Source: Dehalococcoidia bacterium
Lineage (GTDB): Bacteria; Chloroflexota; Dehalococcoidia; Lucifugimonadales; Lucifugimonadaceae
Direction: 5' to 3'
DNA length: 64,000 bases
NCBI GenBank assembly: GCA_029936155.1
Contig: JAPYUK010000001.1
Span: forward strand, 64,746-128,745
The notes below the pieces were generated by a model. The model ran no database searches and was not told the origin of the DNA. It saw nothing but the letters and a program-made list of their open reading frames with translations. Shown here one piece after another: positions 53,188 through 62,479 of this stretch (the first letter of the stretch is position 1; every line of letters starts with the position of its first letter). The position numbers were made by a program, and so were the translations under genes.

Positions 53188-55623
53188 CTAGTCTGAGGCT
53201 CCGGCTGGTGCGGCCTCAGCAATTCCGGTCACTTGGTCAGTCTCAACTTCAGGCGATCGCCCTTCGATCGAGATGTTCGGGATCCATTCGAGCCACTTAG
53301 GCAGGTACCAGGCACGATCGCCAAGTATCCGCAATACGCTAGGAACGAGCAGCGAGCGAACTATCGTTGCATCGATCAGAACTGCGGCACCAAGACCGAA
53401 TCCCATCGACTGGAAGAAAGCGATGTCGCCAAGTGCAAATCCTCCGAACACAGCAACCATGATGAGCGCCGCGCCTGTGATGATGCTCGCAGTACGTCGC
53501 AGCCCAAATGCCACGGATTCCGTCGCGAGACCAGTTAAGTCGTAGTGCTCCTTGATACGACTGAGCATGAACACGTGGTAGTCCATCGACAGTCCAAACA
53601 GAATGCTAAACATGAACAGCGGTAACCAGAATTCAATTTGATCAACTTGCTCGAATCCGAACAGTTCAATCAAGAATCCCTTCTGGAATACCAGCACTAC
53701 AAGACCGTATGCAGCACCTACTGAGAGGAGGTTCATGATGATCGACGCGATCGAAATCGTTATCGACCTGAACGCCAGCAGCAACAGGATAAAGCTCAGG
53801 CTCAGCACAGAAGCGAACACAACCGGGAGGTACTCGTCGGTGATTTTTACCGAGTCGACGATCTCCGCCGGTCCACCACCAACAAGCGCTTCGTAGGAAC
53901 TATCTGGCACACCCGCGAACGCTTCAGGAATCAACTCTGATCGCAGATCACGAATAGTGTTCAGCGCCTTTTGATTTTGGGGATCACCTGGAATCTGCGA
54001 TCTCAGGACTGCTAGATTTGCGCCAGCCTCAACTCGCACATCCGGTGCCTGTAGACCATCATCGACGGTCATCAGCTGTTCGAGCTTAGTAAGCGCACTT
54101 GCGATTGGCTCAGAGCCTACGTCACCGTCAATGGCTACCACTGCGCGGGCGTCGGAACCGAATCCGAATTTCTCATCGAGCTTCTCGAACCCCTTCTTTG
54201 CCGGGAGATCATCTGGCAACACGGAAATACCACTCGTCCCTTTTTCCAGATCGAGGTAGAAATACGCAAGAATCAGCAGAATTGCGGCTGCACCAATCAT
54301 GCTCATCCACGGACGTTTCATCACAGAGATCGTGATGGCGTTCCACATACCTGAACTTGCGTCGGGATCGGACGGGGTCTCGTCACCGTATACACCGGAT
54401 AATTTTACGCCCGTGAAGCGTCGAATCAGGGTTAGCACGATAAGAATTAGCATCACACCAGCAGAAACCATGATCACATCGGTGCCGAAACCGGCTGTCA
54501 TGGTCAGGACCACAACACCGACGATGAACAATCCTGCCGTCAAAGGAAGAGGTACCCGAACAGCGTGCACCTTGTCGCCAAGAATTCCGATAATTGCAGG
54601 TAACAGCGTGATGCCTGTTATCACCGCCAGGAACACCACCAGAATGGAGCCGACTCCGAATGCCTGGAACGTCCGTACAGGGATGACCAGCATTCCGAGC
54701 ATCGCCAGAACTACCGTAAATCCACTAAACACCACGGCTCGACCCGCAGTACCACCAGCAACCTCAATTGCCTGTTGCTTTTCGAGTCCACGCTCACGTT
54801 CTTCTTTATAGCGAGAGAGGATGAACAGCGAGTAGTCGATACCCACTGCGAGCCCCATCATCGAAAGAATGTTTGGAACAAATTCGTTTAGTTCCATGAA
54901 CTGACCGACAATTGCGGTCAGCCCAATAGCAGCGAAGATTGCTGCTATCGCCAGAATGATTGGAATGAACGCTGAAACCACGGCTCCGAACACCAGAGCG
55001 AGAATGATGATTGCAATTGCTACACCTATGGTTTCACCGGTAACAAGATCGCTTTCAGCCAGTTCACTAAACACATGGTTGATGCTGGCGTTACCGATCA
55101 TGTAAACCTCGAACGTACCGTCCGTGAACTCGTCTGCTACATGCAGTAGGGTTTCGATCTCGCCAGCCGATTCTTCAAATACTTCGATCGACGTAAGCAA
55201 GGTCGTGCCGTCTTCGGACACCATGCCTTCGTAATCGCTGAATTTACCGACTAAGACTTCGACATCGTGCTCGGTTTGAGCACCAGCAAGAGCATCGCCG
55301 AACTCGGTTACTCGCTGATCGAAGGCGGCATCACCGGGTTTCAAGCCATCGGCCAGTATCAGAACGAACTCACCCGAAGTTTCGGGGCCAGTGGATTCTT
55401 CCTCATTGTTCGTGCCGTCGATCTCGCCGAAGCGTTCATCGATGAGCATCTGAGCACGTTCATACTCGAGGACTTTGGTTGGTCCTTGCTCTCCTTCGAG
55501 AGCGCTTTCCAACATAGTGCTTGCGAGTGCGCCCGAAGCGACAAGAGCCAGTATCCAACCTGCAACGATCCACCACGGACGTCGACCGCTAAAGCTTGCG
55601 ATTCCCTCTACAGAAACTCTCAT
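53188..55623 (-). CDS. MMPL/RND-family membrane transporter
   Basis: 811 residues with two RND modules, each with five to six helices and a large external loop. Proton-relay helices are recognisable as GLAVGIDYSLFILSRYKEER and GLSMDYHVFMLSRIKEHY, as in actinobacterial MmpL and HAE3 proteins. It probably exports lipids, hopanoids or drugs. ATG 55623 is preferred, with GTG 55632 three codons earlier. An inverted repeat upstream (55730-55758) could be an operator. Confidence 0.9.
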   Translation of the reverse strand: MRVSVEGIASFSGRRPWWIVAGWILALVASGALASTMLESALEGEQGPTKVLEYERAQMLIDERFGEIDGTNNEEESTGPETSGEFVLILADGLKPGDAAFDQRVTEFGDALAGAQTEHDVEVLVGKFSDYEGMVSEDGTTLLTSIEVFEESAGEIETLLHVADEFTDGTFEVYMIGNASINHVFSELAESDLVTGETIGVAIAIIILALVFGAVVSAFIPIILAIAAIFAAIGLTAIVGQFMELNEFVPNILSMMGLAVGIDYSLFILSRYKEERERGLEKQQAIEVAGGTAGRAVVFSGFTVVLAMLGMLVIPVRTFQAFGVGSILVVFLAVITGITLLPAIIGILGDKVHAVRVPLPLTAGLFIVGVVVLTMTAGFGTDVIMVSAGVMLILIVLTLIRRFTGVKLSGVYGDETPSDPDASSGMWNAITISVMKRPWMSMIGAAAILLILAYFYLDLEKGTSGISVLPDDLPAKKGFEKLDEKFGFGSDARAVVAIDGDVGSEPIASALTKLEQLMTVDDGLQAPDVRVEAGANLAVLRSQIPGDPQNQKALNTIRDLRSELIPEAFAGVPDSSYEALVGGGPAEIVDSVKITDEYLPVVFASVLSLSFILLLLAFRSITISIASIIMNLLSVGAAYGLVVLVFQKGFLIELFGFEQVDQIEFWLPLFMFSILFGLSMDYHVFMLSRIKEHYDLTGLATESVAFGLRRTASIITGAALIMVAVFGGFALGDIAFFQSMGFGLGAAVLIDATIVRSLLVPSVLRILGDRAWYLPKWLEWIPNISIEGRSPEVETDQVTGIAEAAPAGASD

Positions 55624-55729
55624 TGTTATCACCGTTGAAATATTTACGAAGCGCTATGTACTGAATTCATTACATTCTGAAACAACAGCAGTCCACTTTG
55701 AACCGTCCTGAGCCGAATGTTGAGGTTTT

Positions 55730-55758
55730 AGACCAAATGCTGATGATTAGTCTGGTCT
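55730..55758. promoter_or_regulatory. Imperfect inverted repeat in divergent mmpL/MFS promoter region
   Basis: AGACCA (55730-55735) and TGGTCT (55753-55758) form the outer arms of a 29-nt imperfect palindrome, in the only gap between the divergent transporter genes. The size fits a dimeric repressor site, but no cognate regulator is encoded in the window. Confidence 0.3.
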
Positions 55759-55872
55759 ACCCCAATCAGCAACCGGTTCGACAGCAACAAAACTAAACAG
55801 CAATCGACAAATTGGAATCCCCACTAAGGGGTATGTTTCGCACGAGAGCGACAGATAACTACGCTGGAATTT

Positions 55873-57228
55873 GTGTTCCAGCATCCACCTGACAAGACTT
55901 CACTGTGGATACACTGTGCGGCCGTGGCAATATCGACAGAATCCCAACCAAAATCGCTCCCTCGGGTTGCGCGTACGCCATTTTACTACGGTTGGGTCGT
56001 GCTTTTTGTCGCGGCGCTGGCGAGCTTTGTTTCCGGACCTGGGCAGACTTTCACATTCTCGGTTTTTCAGGATTCGTTTATCAATGATCTTGGTCTGTCG
56101 GCCACCGCAATCTCAACCTTGTATCTGTTCGGGTCGCTGACAGCCGCAGGGATGATCATATTTATCGGACGCAGTCTTGATAGGTATGGACCTCGAAGAA
56201 TGATGGTCGTATCCGTTGTAGTTCTGGGACTTGGCGCACTATGGCTTTCCCGCGTGCACTCAAGTTGGCAGCTGTTTGTTGGGTTCACAATTATGCGGAC
56301 GATGGGCCAGGGGGCGTTAAGCCTCATTCCCGCGACGGTTGTTTCAATTTGGTTCGTTCGTAAGCGTGCGATGGCGCTAGCGCTGATGGCTTTGGGCGGT
56401 GCTCTGGCGAGTGGTATCTACCCGTTTTACGGGGCCACGTTGATAGGTGAATTCGGATGGCGAACAGCGTGGGTTGCGATCGCAGTTACCGGATGGGTGC
56501 TTCTCATCGTACCTGCCATTATTTTCATTCGTACCAGCCCGGAATCGATCGGACTACTCCCTGATGGCGACACAAGCGATGGCGCTCCCGGTGACGACTC
56601 AAAAGTAAAGGAAAGCCACTCAGAGTTCTCGTGGACTGTCCGAGAAGCGACGCGTTCTCGCACTTTGTGGTTTCTCATATTTGCAGGTTCGGCCCAGTCA
56701 TTGGTCGGCACGGGCGTAGCGTTCCAGCAAGTATCAATCATGACCTCAAAAGGCATGACAATCGGAGCGGCAGCGGGAGTATTCGGCATCATGGCGCCGA
56801 CTGCGATAGCAGGTCAGTTCTTGGCAGGCTATCTTGCAGGACGTTATCCAGTTCGTTATTTGATCGCCGCCGGTCAAGTGGGAATCGTAGCTGCAATGAT
56901 CATGTTGCTGGGTTCGAGCGAACTCTGGCATGCCTACACCTATGGGGCGATTCTTGGAACGGTCATGGGCTTTCTTATGAATCTGAATCACGTGGTTTGG
57001 CCCAATTATTTCGGTCGGCGACATCTGGGGAGTGTCCGTGGGATTACAAATTTCGGAACGATGTCGGCAGCTGCGATAGGACCGCTTCCCCTCGCACTTT
57101 CTCTCGACCTCACAGGTTCCTACGCCGTCGGCCTAATCATCTACATGGTGCTACCGCCTCTATGTGGGCTTGCTGCAATTCTGGCTGGGAGACCCGGAAG
57201 ACCGGTTCGAGCACGGCTGCTGGCATAA
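55873..57228 (+). CDS. MFS transporter, monocarboxylate/oxalate-formate-like
   Basis: 451 residues with about 12 spans. The N-terminal RTPFYYGWVVLFVAAL is typical of the OFA/MCT-like MFS branch, and the loop motif reads GRSLDRYGPRR. Likely takes up or exports a small organic acid. Start is GTG 55873; GTG 55924 is another option, since the ribosome-binding site is weak. It precedes an acetolactate-synthase-like gene on the same strand (147-nt gap). Confidence 0.85.
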   Translation: MFQHPPDKTSLWIHCAAVAISTESQPKSLPRVARTPFYYGWVVLFVAALASFVSGPGQTFTFSVFQDSFINDLGLSATAISTLYLFGSLTAAGMIIFIGRSLDRYGPRRMMVVSVVVLGLGALWLSRVHSSWQLFVGFTIMRTMGQGALSLIPATVVSIWFVRKRAMALALMALGGALASGIYPFYGATLIGEFGWRTAWVAIAVTGWVLLIVPAIIFIRTSPESIGLLPDGDTSDGAPGDDSKVKESHSEFSWTVREATRSRTLWFLIFAGSAQSLVGTGVAFQQVSIMTSKGMTIGAAAGVFGIMAPTAIAGQFLAGYLAGRYPVRYLIAAGQVGIVAAMIMLLGSSELWHAYTYGAILGTVMGFLMNLNHVVWPNYFGRRHLGSVRGITNFGTMSAAAIGPLPLALSLDLTGSYAVGLIIYMVLPPLCGLAAILAGRPGRPVRARLLA

Positions 57229-57375
57229 GCACGCGGTCTAAAACGACAAGATGATTCAGCAGTCGTCGCCGCATCTTCCACGGATTCAATAGTCCAACCG
57301 CTCTCAGGCTGATGTAAAGTGCGCCGAAGTTTCCTGTAAGAGAAATGTTTACTCGACTGAAAGCTGTTTGATCAA

Positions 57376-59061
57376 ATGACCCAGATGTCTGGCGCAAAAT
57401 TCCTGGCTGAAACCATGCATGGTTACGGCGTATCCCACTTCTTCTTTATGCCGGTAATAGTCGCTGACGCCATGCCTGAAATGGAGCGGCTCGGAATCAC
57501 TCGAGTGATGGCGCACAGCGAGAAGCCTGCTGCCTACATGGCCGACGGGTATGCACGGGCGAGTCGATCAGTTGCGTTCTGTGGAGCCCAGTCGGTGGGT
57601 GCGAATAATCTGGCTGCTGGTCTTCAGGACGCCTATCTGGCGAGTTCACCTGTGGTTGCCCTAACAGGGCGGTTGCCACAGGAACTGCAGGATCGATGGG
57701 CATATCAAGAAGTCGACCATACCAGTCCGTTCAGTGCGGTCACAAAATACAGCAGTCGGGTGAACAGCACCGATCAGTTACCCATGTTCTTACGACAGGC
57801 TATCCGTGAGGCGACCACGGGAACTCCGGGACCAGCACACCTCGATCTCGCAGGCATATCCGGTGGTGATATTTCGACCGGAGAGGCCGATCTTGACGTT
57901 GTAATTGAAGAGCAATTCACAAGCTTGCCGCCGTTCCGACCTGAGCCAGATTCAGCATCTGTGAACGCCGCACTTGGTGAGCTTTCACGGGCAGCACGGC
58001 CGGTGATCGTCGCTGGTGGTGGTGTCACATCGTCTGACGCAAGGAAAGAGCTAATTGCCCTTGCAGAGCGACTGAACATCCCGGTCGCAACCGCGCTCAA
58101 CGCCAAGGCGATGTTCCCGGCGGATCACCCGCTTGCCGTTGGTGTACCGGGTGCATATTCGAGAGCTTGTGCAAATCAGGTGTTGGCCGAGGCCGACCTG
58201 GTCTTTTTCATTGGAAGTCACACAGGTGGTCAGGTGACGAACGACTGGAAACTCCCTCGCGCCGGAACTCGGGTTCTTCAACTCGATATCAATGCAGTGG
58301 AGCTCGGCAGGTCGTTCCCGATATCTGTCGGTCTTCAAGCAGACGTCCGAGCGGGGCTTCAGAAGATGTTGGACATCAGCAGTGAGGTTGGCACAGCTAG
58401 CGATGAGCAGCAGCGTGCCACATGGATAGGCCGTACACAGCAGCTGGTTGGCGACTGGAAGGCGAGTGTCGATGATCTCTGGAATTCGGATGACGAGCCG
58501 ATGCGAACCGAGCGGTTGTGCAAGGAATTAACCGAACTATTGCCAAGTGACTCGATCCTTCTTTCTGATACCGGCCATTCTGGGATTTGGACGGGCACGA
58601 TGATCGATTTCAAGAGTCCTGACCAATCGTTCATTCGTTGCGCTGGATCGCTCGGCTGGGCGTTCCCAGCGGCATTTGGAGCAAAGGCGGCTGCTCCTGA
58701 TCGTCCCGTGATTACGTTCGCTGGAGATGGCGCTCTCTGGTACCACTTCATGGAACTCGACACCGGCGTTCGATATGGACTGAACACGGTCACGGTCGTA
58801 AACAACAACGCGTCGCTGAACCAAGAGCGCGGCCTTAACGAACGCAACTACGGTGGCCCCCTGCCCGGTTCTGATGAGCTGTGGAAGCTAACCGAGACCG
58901 ATTTCGCGGCGATGTCTGAACAGATGGGTGGGTTTGGAATTACCGTGACTAAGCCCGGTGATTTCGAGGGTGCTTTAGATCAGGCATTGAACGCTGGTAA
59001 ACCTGCGGTGATCGACGTCAAAACAAATATCGACAGCATCGCTCCTGCTGCATGGAACTAG
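57376..59061 (+). CDS. Thiamine-diphosphate enzyme, acetolactate synthase-like
   Basis: 561 residues with all three domains. The catalytic Glu is E49 in HSEKPAAYMADGYAR. The central domain has VIVAGGG. The TPP/Mg site is GDGALWYHFMELDTG to VVNNN near 451-478. Relatives include biosynthetic acetolactate synthase, glyoxylate carboligase and oxalyl- or benzoylformate decarboxylases. No regulatory subunit (IlvN) is adjacent, so a catabolic 2-keto-acid enzyme is more likely than branched-chain synthesis. It begins a co-directional run of catabolic genes to the window end. Confidence 0.85.
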   Translation: MTQMSGAKFLAETMHGYGVSHFFFMPVIVADAMPEMERLGITRVMAHSEKPAAYMADGYARASRSVAFCGAQSVGANNLAAGLQDAYLASSPVVALTGRLPQELQDRWAYQEVDHTSPFSAVTKYSSRVNSTDQLPMFLRQAIREATTGTPGPAHLDLAGISGGDISTGEADLDVVIEEQFTSLPPFRPEPDSASVNAALGELSRAARPVIVAGGGVTSSDARKELIALAERLNIPVATALNAKAMFPADHPLAVGVPGAYSRACANQVLAEADLVFFIGSHTGGQVTNDWKLPRAGTRVLQLDINAVELGRSFPISVGLQADVRAGLQKMLDISSEVGTASDEQQRATWIGRTQQLVGDWKASVDDLWNSDDEPMRTERLCKELTELLPSDSILLSDTGHSGIWTGTMIDFKSPDQSFIRCAGSLGWAFPAAFGAKAAAPDRPVITFAGDGALWYHFMELDTGVRYGLNTVTVVNNNASLNQERGLNERNYGGPLPGSDELWKLTETDFAAMSEQMGGFGITVTKPGDFEGALDQALNAGKPAVIDVKTNIDSIAPAAWN

Positions 59062-59173
59062 TAGACTCCCGCACCAGAAATTAACCAAACATGACCCAGT
59101 CAGTGATCTGCATGGGGCCGTTTCACTTTTACACTAATTTCATTTAACGACATCGAATGTCAAGGAGAACATC

Positions 59174-60577
59174 ATGCTCGCAGCCGGTACCGGAAGAGTC
59201 GATATCACCCCGCCGATTGGGATAGCCCACGCCGGGTGGGGTGCTCAATCGCACGAAGGCGCCGAGGGTATCGACATGCCGCTCACAATCACTGCTTTAG
59301 TAATCGAGGCTGATGGCAATACCGAGCCGGCTGCACGAATCGCGATTCTCGATATCGACACGTGCATGTTGATTGAGGCATACGACGTTCGAATTCGCGA
59401 TGCAGTAACCGAAAAGACTGGTATATCTGCCGCGAACCAGCGGGTTTCGTACACGCATACACACTCGGGGCCAATTGAGGGGCTGTCGTGGATCGTTAAG
59501 GGTGCTGAGATGGTCGAACCGTGGTTCCACTCGATGGCTCCCGCTTCGGCAAAAGCTGTCGAGGAAGCTATACGGAACATAGTCCCAGTCCGGGCAGATT
59601 CTGGCACGGGCCACTGCGAGATTAATATCAACAGGCGTCCAGTAAGCCACGATGGCAATGTATTTACGGGTCGGAATCCAGGCGGTTTTGTTGACCACGA
59701 AGTACTGGTCACTGCCATCGATGATCTCGATGGAAACCCGGTGGCAACACTAGTGAACTATGCCTGCCACCCTACGATCATGGGTCCCGAAAACAAGCTG
59801 ATAACACCCGACTATCCGGGACCAGTTCGTGAGACTGTCGAGAGCATCGTCGGCGGCACCTGCCTGTTCTTACAGGGAGCGGCTGGGAATCAAGGTCCAG
59901 TGGACGGCTTTTCGGGCGATACGGCCGTGTACCGGAAGCTCGGCAAGCAGCTGGGAATCGAAGCCGCTCGAGTTCGTCTGAGTATCGATCCTGTTCCACG
60001 TGAAGAAAAGCTAGAGGAAATCCTGCCGTCAGGCGCTGACCTCGGGATGTACACATTCAATCAGGCTGGAGAATCGGACGACACGCTTGGTGTTGTCGAA
60101 TCAGCATCATCACTACCTATCAAGGAGATGCCGCCCGAGTCTGACGTTCAAGCAAATTTCGATCGCATCAGTGCAAATCTTGAGACGGTCCGAAAAGGCG
60201 GCGGCTCTGTCGAAGAAGTCAAGCAGGCGGCATTTCCGGCAAAGCGTGAGACGCTGCTACTTCGCCACACTCAGACTTTCGGTCGGGGCGGTGAAAAAAG
60301 AGATATCCCGATACAGGTAATACGGATCGGCAACACTGCGTTGGTCGCAATTCCTGTGGAACCTTTCGCTGAGATCGGAACTGCTGTGAAAGAACGATCA
60401 CCCGCCGATTGGACGCTATTTTCCGGCTACTCGAACGGCTACTACGGCTATCTCCCGATGGCGTATGCCTACCCGGAAGGTGGATATGAAGTTGGACCAA
60501 CGGCTCCGTTCGAGGCGGGAGCGGCCGAGCAGATGATCGAAGACTGCCTCGACGCCATCAGGAAACTCTGGGATTAA
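59174..60577 (+). CDS. Neutral/alkaline ceramidase-domain hydrolase (intact zinc site)
   Basis: 467 residues, single domain, no signal peptide. YTHTHSGP gives H95 and H97, NYACHPT gives H199, and VEPFAEIG and GYSNGYYGYLP supply the Glu and Tyr of the zinc site known in bacterial ceramidases. Family length is usually about 650 with a C-terminal Ig-like domain, which is absent here, so the substrate is probably not ceramide but another amide or ester. AAGGAG precedes ATG 59174. The paralogue at 4754-5824 lacks these residues. Confidence 0.85.
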   Translation: MLAAGTGRVDITPPIGIAHAGWGAQSHEGAEGIDMPLTITALVIEADGNTEPAARIAILDIDTCMLIEAYDVRIRDAVTEKTGISAANQRVSYTHTHSGPIEGLSWIVKGAEMVEPWFHSMAPASAKAVEEAIRNIVPVRADSGTGHCEININRRPVSHDGNVFTGRNPGGFVDHEVLVTAIDDLDGNPVATLVNYACHPTIMGPENKLITPDYPGPVRETVESIVGGTCLFLQGAAGNQGPVDGFSGDTAVYRKLGKQLGIEAARVRLSIDPVPREEKLEEILPSGADLGMYTFNQAGESDDTLGVVESASSLPIKEMPPESDVQANFDRISANLETVRKGGGSVEEVKQAAFPAKRETLLLRHTQTFGRGGEKRDIPIQVIRIGNTALVAIPVEPFAEIGTAVKERSPADWTLFSGYSNGYYGYLPMAYAYPEGGYEVGPTAPFEAGAAEQMIEDCLDAIRKLWD

Positions 60578-60616
60578 TCACGAAAAATAACAAGCCGGGA
60601 ACGGCCAAGGTTCAAT

Positions 60617-61633
60617 ATGACAGATACCCCAAACGGCCCAAAACTTGCGATTTCGGTCGCCCAGTTCGACGATGCGACCCTACGTCGAGTTCGACAACTG
60701 GGAATTACGAATGTCCACTCAAGTGGAGGCGCGGGAAGTTCCGATTCAAACTTTGGACGAGAGGATCAGTTGCCGTGGACTGAGGAGGGGCTTGGTGCCA
60801 ACGTGAAGGCTCTGGAGGCTCACGGTATCAAGCTGGGTATCAAGATGATCACCGGGTTCCCAAACGCAATATATGGCAGGCCGGGTCGAGACGACGAGAT
60901 CGAAAAAGTCATCAAGTCCGTGAGAGTGGCTGGGCGGCTGGAGATACCCGTTGTTGAGTACAACTGGTACGCCCATCGAATTGTCGAGGGCTATTCATAT
61001 GTCGAGGGCCGTGGTGGATCCGAGTATCACGCGTTCGACTATGAATCGATCAAAGATTTACCGCCGCTGCCCGAGGAGGGTGCACATACAGCGGACGCGA
61101 TGTGGGACAACATCACCTATTTCCTCAAGGCTGTAATCCCCGCAGCAGAAGAGGCCGGTGTGCGACTGGCCTTGCACCCGAACGACCCACCGGCACCGAT
61201 CAGCCGAGGGTCAGAGCAGATCATGGGCAGTATCGATGGTTGGAAGAAGCTGGTCGGGCTGGTCGATTCCACGGCAAACGGGATTACATTCGACTGCGGT
61301 GTGACCCGTGAAATGGGCGGCGACCCTGTTGAGACGGCTCGGTATTTTGGTGATCTCGACCGCATAAATCACGTCCACTGGCGCAACGTCATCACAGAGA
61401 TCCCAAAAGAAAAGTACACCGAGGTGTTTCTGGACGAAGGTGAAGTCGACATGCTCGGAGTGATGAAAGAGCTTGTTCGCCAGGGGTACCCGCGGCTCGT
61501 GTACCCGGAGCACCCGCCAAGAATGGATCACGACAAGGAGTTCCCGACTGACGGCTTCGGTGCTGGTTATACCGGCTTCGCCTATACAGTCGGATACGCC
61601 CGTGCCACTTTGCAAGCGGCACTGGTGGTATAA
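60617..61633 (+). CDS. UxuA-like mannonate dehydratase family protein (copy 2)
   Basis: 338 residues, paralogue of the protein at 39176-40237. It keeps VVEYNWYAHRIVEGY, LALHPNDPPAPISRGS, GITFDCGVTRE, INHVHWRNV and YPRLVYPEHPPR. It is 39 nt after the ceramidase-like gene and probably in the same transcript. The metal-site residues match copy 1, so both are likely active but on different acids. The N-terminal 60 residues diverge most. Confidence 0.82.
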   Translation: MTDTPNGPKLAISVAQFDDATLRRVRQLGITNVHSSGGAGSSDSNFGREDQLPWTEEGLGANVKALEAHGIKLGIKMITGFPNAIYGRPGRDDEIEKVIKSVRVAGRLEIPVVEYNWYAHRIVEGYSYVEGRGGSEYHAFDYESIKDLPPLPEEGAHTADAMWDNITYFLKAVIPAAEEAGVRLALHPNDPPAPISRGSEQIMGSIDGWKKLVGLVDSTANGITFDCGVTREMGGDPVETARYFGDLDRINHVHWRNVITEIPKEKYTEVFLDEGEVDMLGVMKELVRQGYPRLVYPEHPPRMDHDKEFPTDGFGAGYTGFAYTVGYARATLQAALVV

Positions 61634-61733
61634 CCCGTTGTGACATATTGTCGTTCACTTCTCTCGGCGGTAGTATCCGCTCAGCACTCAGTACAAATTT
61701 AGTTGGCCTATTTCGGCCCGTCTGGCAGAGACC

Positions 61734-62123
61734 ATGTATAACTTGAACCATATTCACTTGAAATCGAACGATCCGATGAAAGCGGCCACGTGGTGGGTCG
61801 ATAACTTTGGATTTGAGATCGTCGACGACTCGACGCGAGACACCGGTGATCGGTTCGTGAAGTGCCGATCTGGAAACGGTGTTCCTGTGAATATTTCTGG
61901 ACCCCTAGATGGCCAGACGTTGGTTGAGAGCGATTCTGGACCGAATCTGGGCCTTGAGCATTTCGGTTTTGATGTCGTCGACATCGATGCAGAAATCGAA
62001 AGACTGGGGAAGGTCGGAGCGCCTTTGGTGGAGGGTCCCAACGCCCTCCCCGACGGCACGCGATTCTGCTGGGTGAGTGCGCCGGACAACGTCCGTGTTG
62101 AGCTGATTCAGTGGCCGGGGTAA
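61734..62123 (+). CDS. VOC/glyoxalase superfamily protein
   Basis: 129 residues, two beta-alpha-beta-beta-beta modules. His in NHIHLKSNDP, Glu in GLEHFGFDV and Glu in NVRVELIQWPG fit the metal triad of VOC enzymes such as glyoxalase I, methylmalonyl-CoA epimerase or extradiol dioxygenases. Small size and lack of other signature residues leave the reaction open. Located between UxuA-like and fumarylacetoacetate-hydrolase genes. Confidence 0.78.
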   Translation: MYNLNHIHLKSNDPMKAATWWVDNFGFEIVDDSTRDTGDRFVKCRSGNGVPVNISGPLDGQTLVESDSGPNLGLEHFGFDVVDIDAEIERLGKVGAPLVEGPNALPDGTRFCWVSAPDNVRVELIQWPG

Positions 62124-62130
62124 GGAGCTA

Positions 62131-62310
62131 GCTATTGTCGCTGTCGGCAGCGAGGTTTTCACCTCGGAGCCGGTTGGCGCGGATATTGTGGCGTCCCGGG
62201 TACCGTACCGGTAGGTGTCCATCCTCGATCATCGCACGATCGACTTCACGCATCTCGTCGGTCGTGATGTGAAGTATTCCAACAGTGGCTACAGGAAATG
62301 GCTCAGGCAT
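62131..62310 (-). pseudogene. Remnant of NAD(P)HX epimerase (YjeF N-terminal) gene
   Basis: A short minus-strand frame reads ITTDEMREVDRAMIED, the start motif of NnrE/YjeF N-terminal domains, then continues into a degenerate stretch where GRHNIRANRL resembles the family MENAGRNLA helix. The remaining domain of about 180 residues is missing. It lies antisense in the 356-nt gap between the VOC and FAH genes. The call rests on one motif and is tentative. Confidence 0.35.
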
Positions 62311-62479
62311 GTTGAGATTCTGTCAGATGTTCCGATTGTTCAAGCGAATGCACCGATTTCAGAGTTCCGTATTTGGTCCCAGACCGAAGTAAGGGTTTCG
62401 ACACGCTGGCACACTCAGTAGTATCCTGCCCGTCGCAGCGAGTCCCATGCTGCAGAGCCGCAAACACTAGGAGTGCGAA

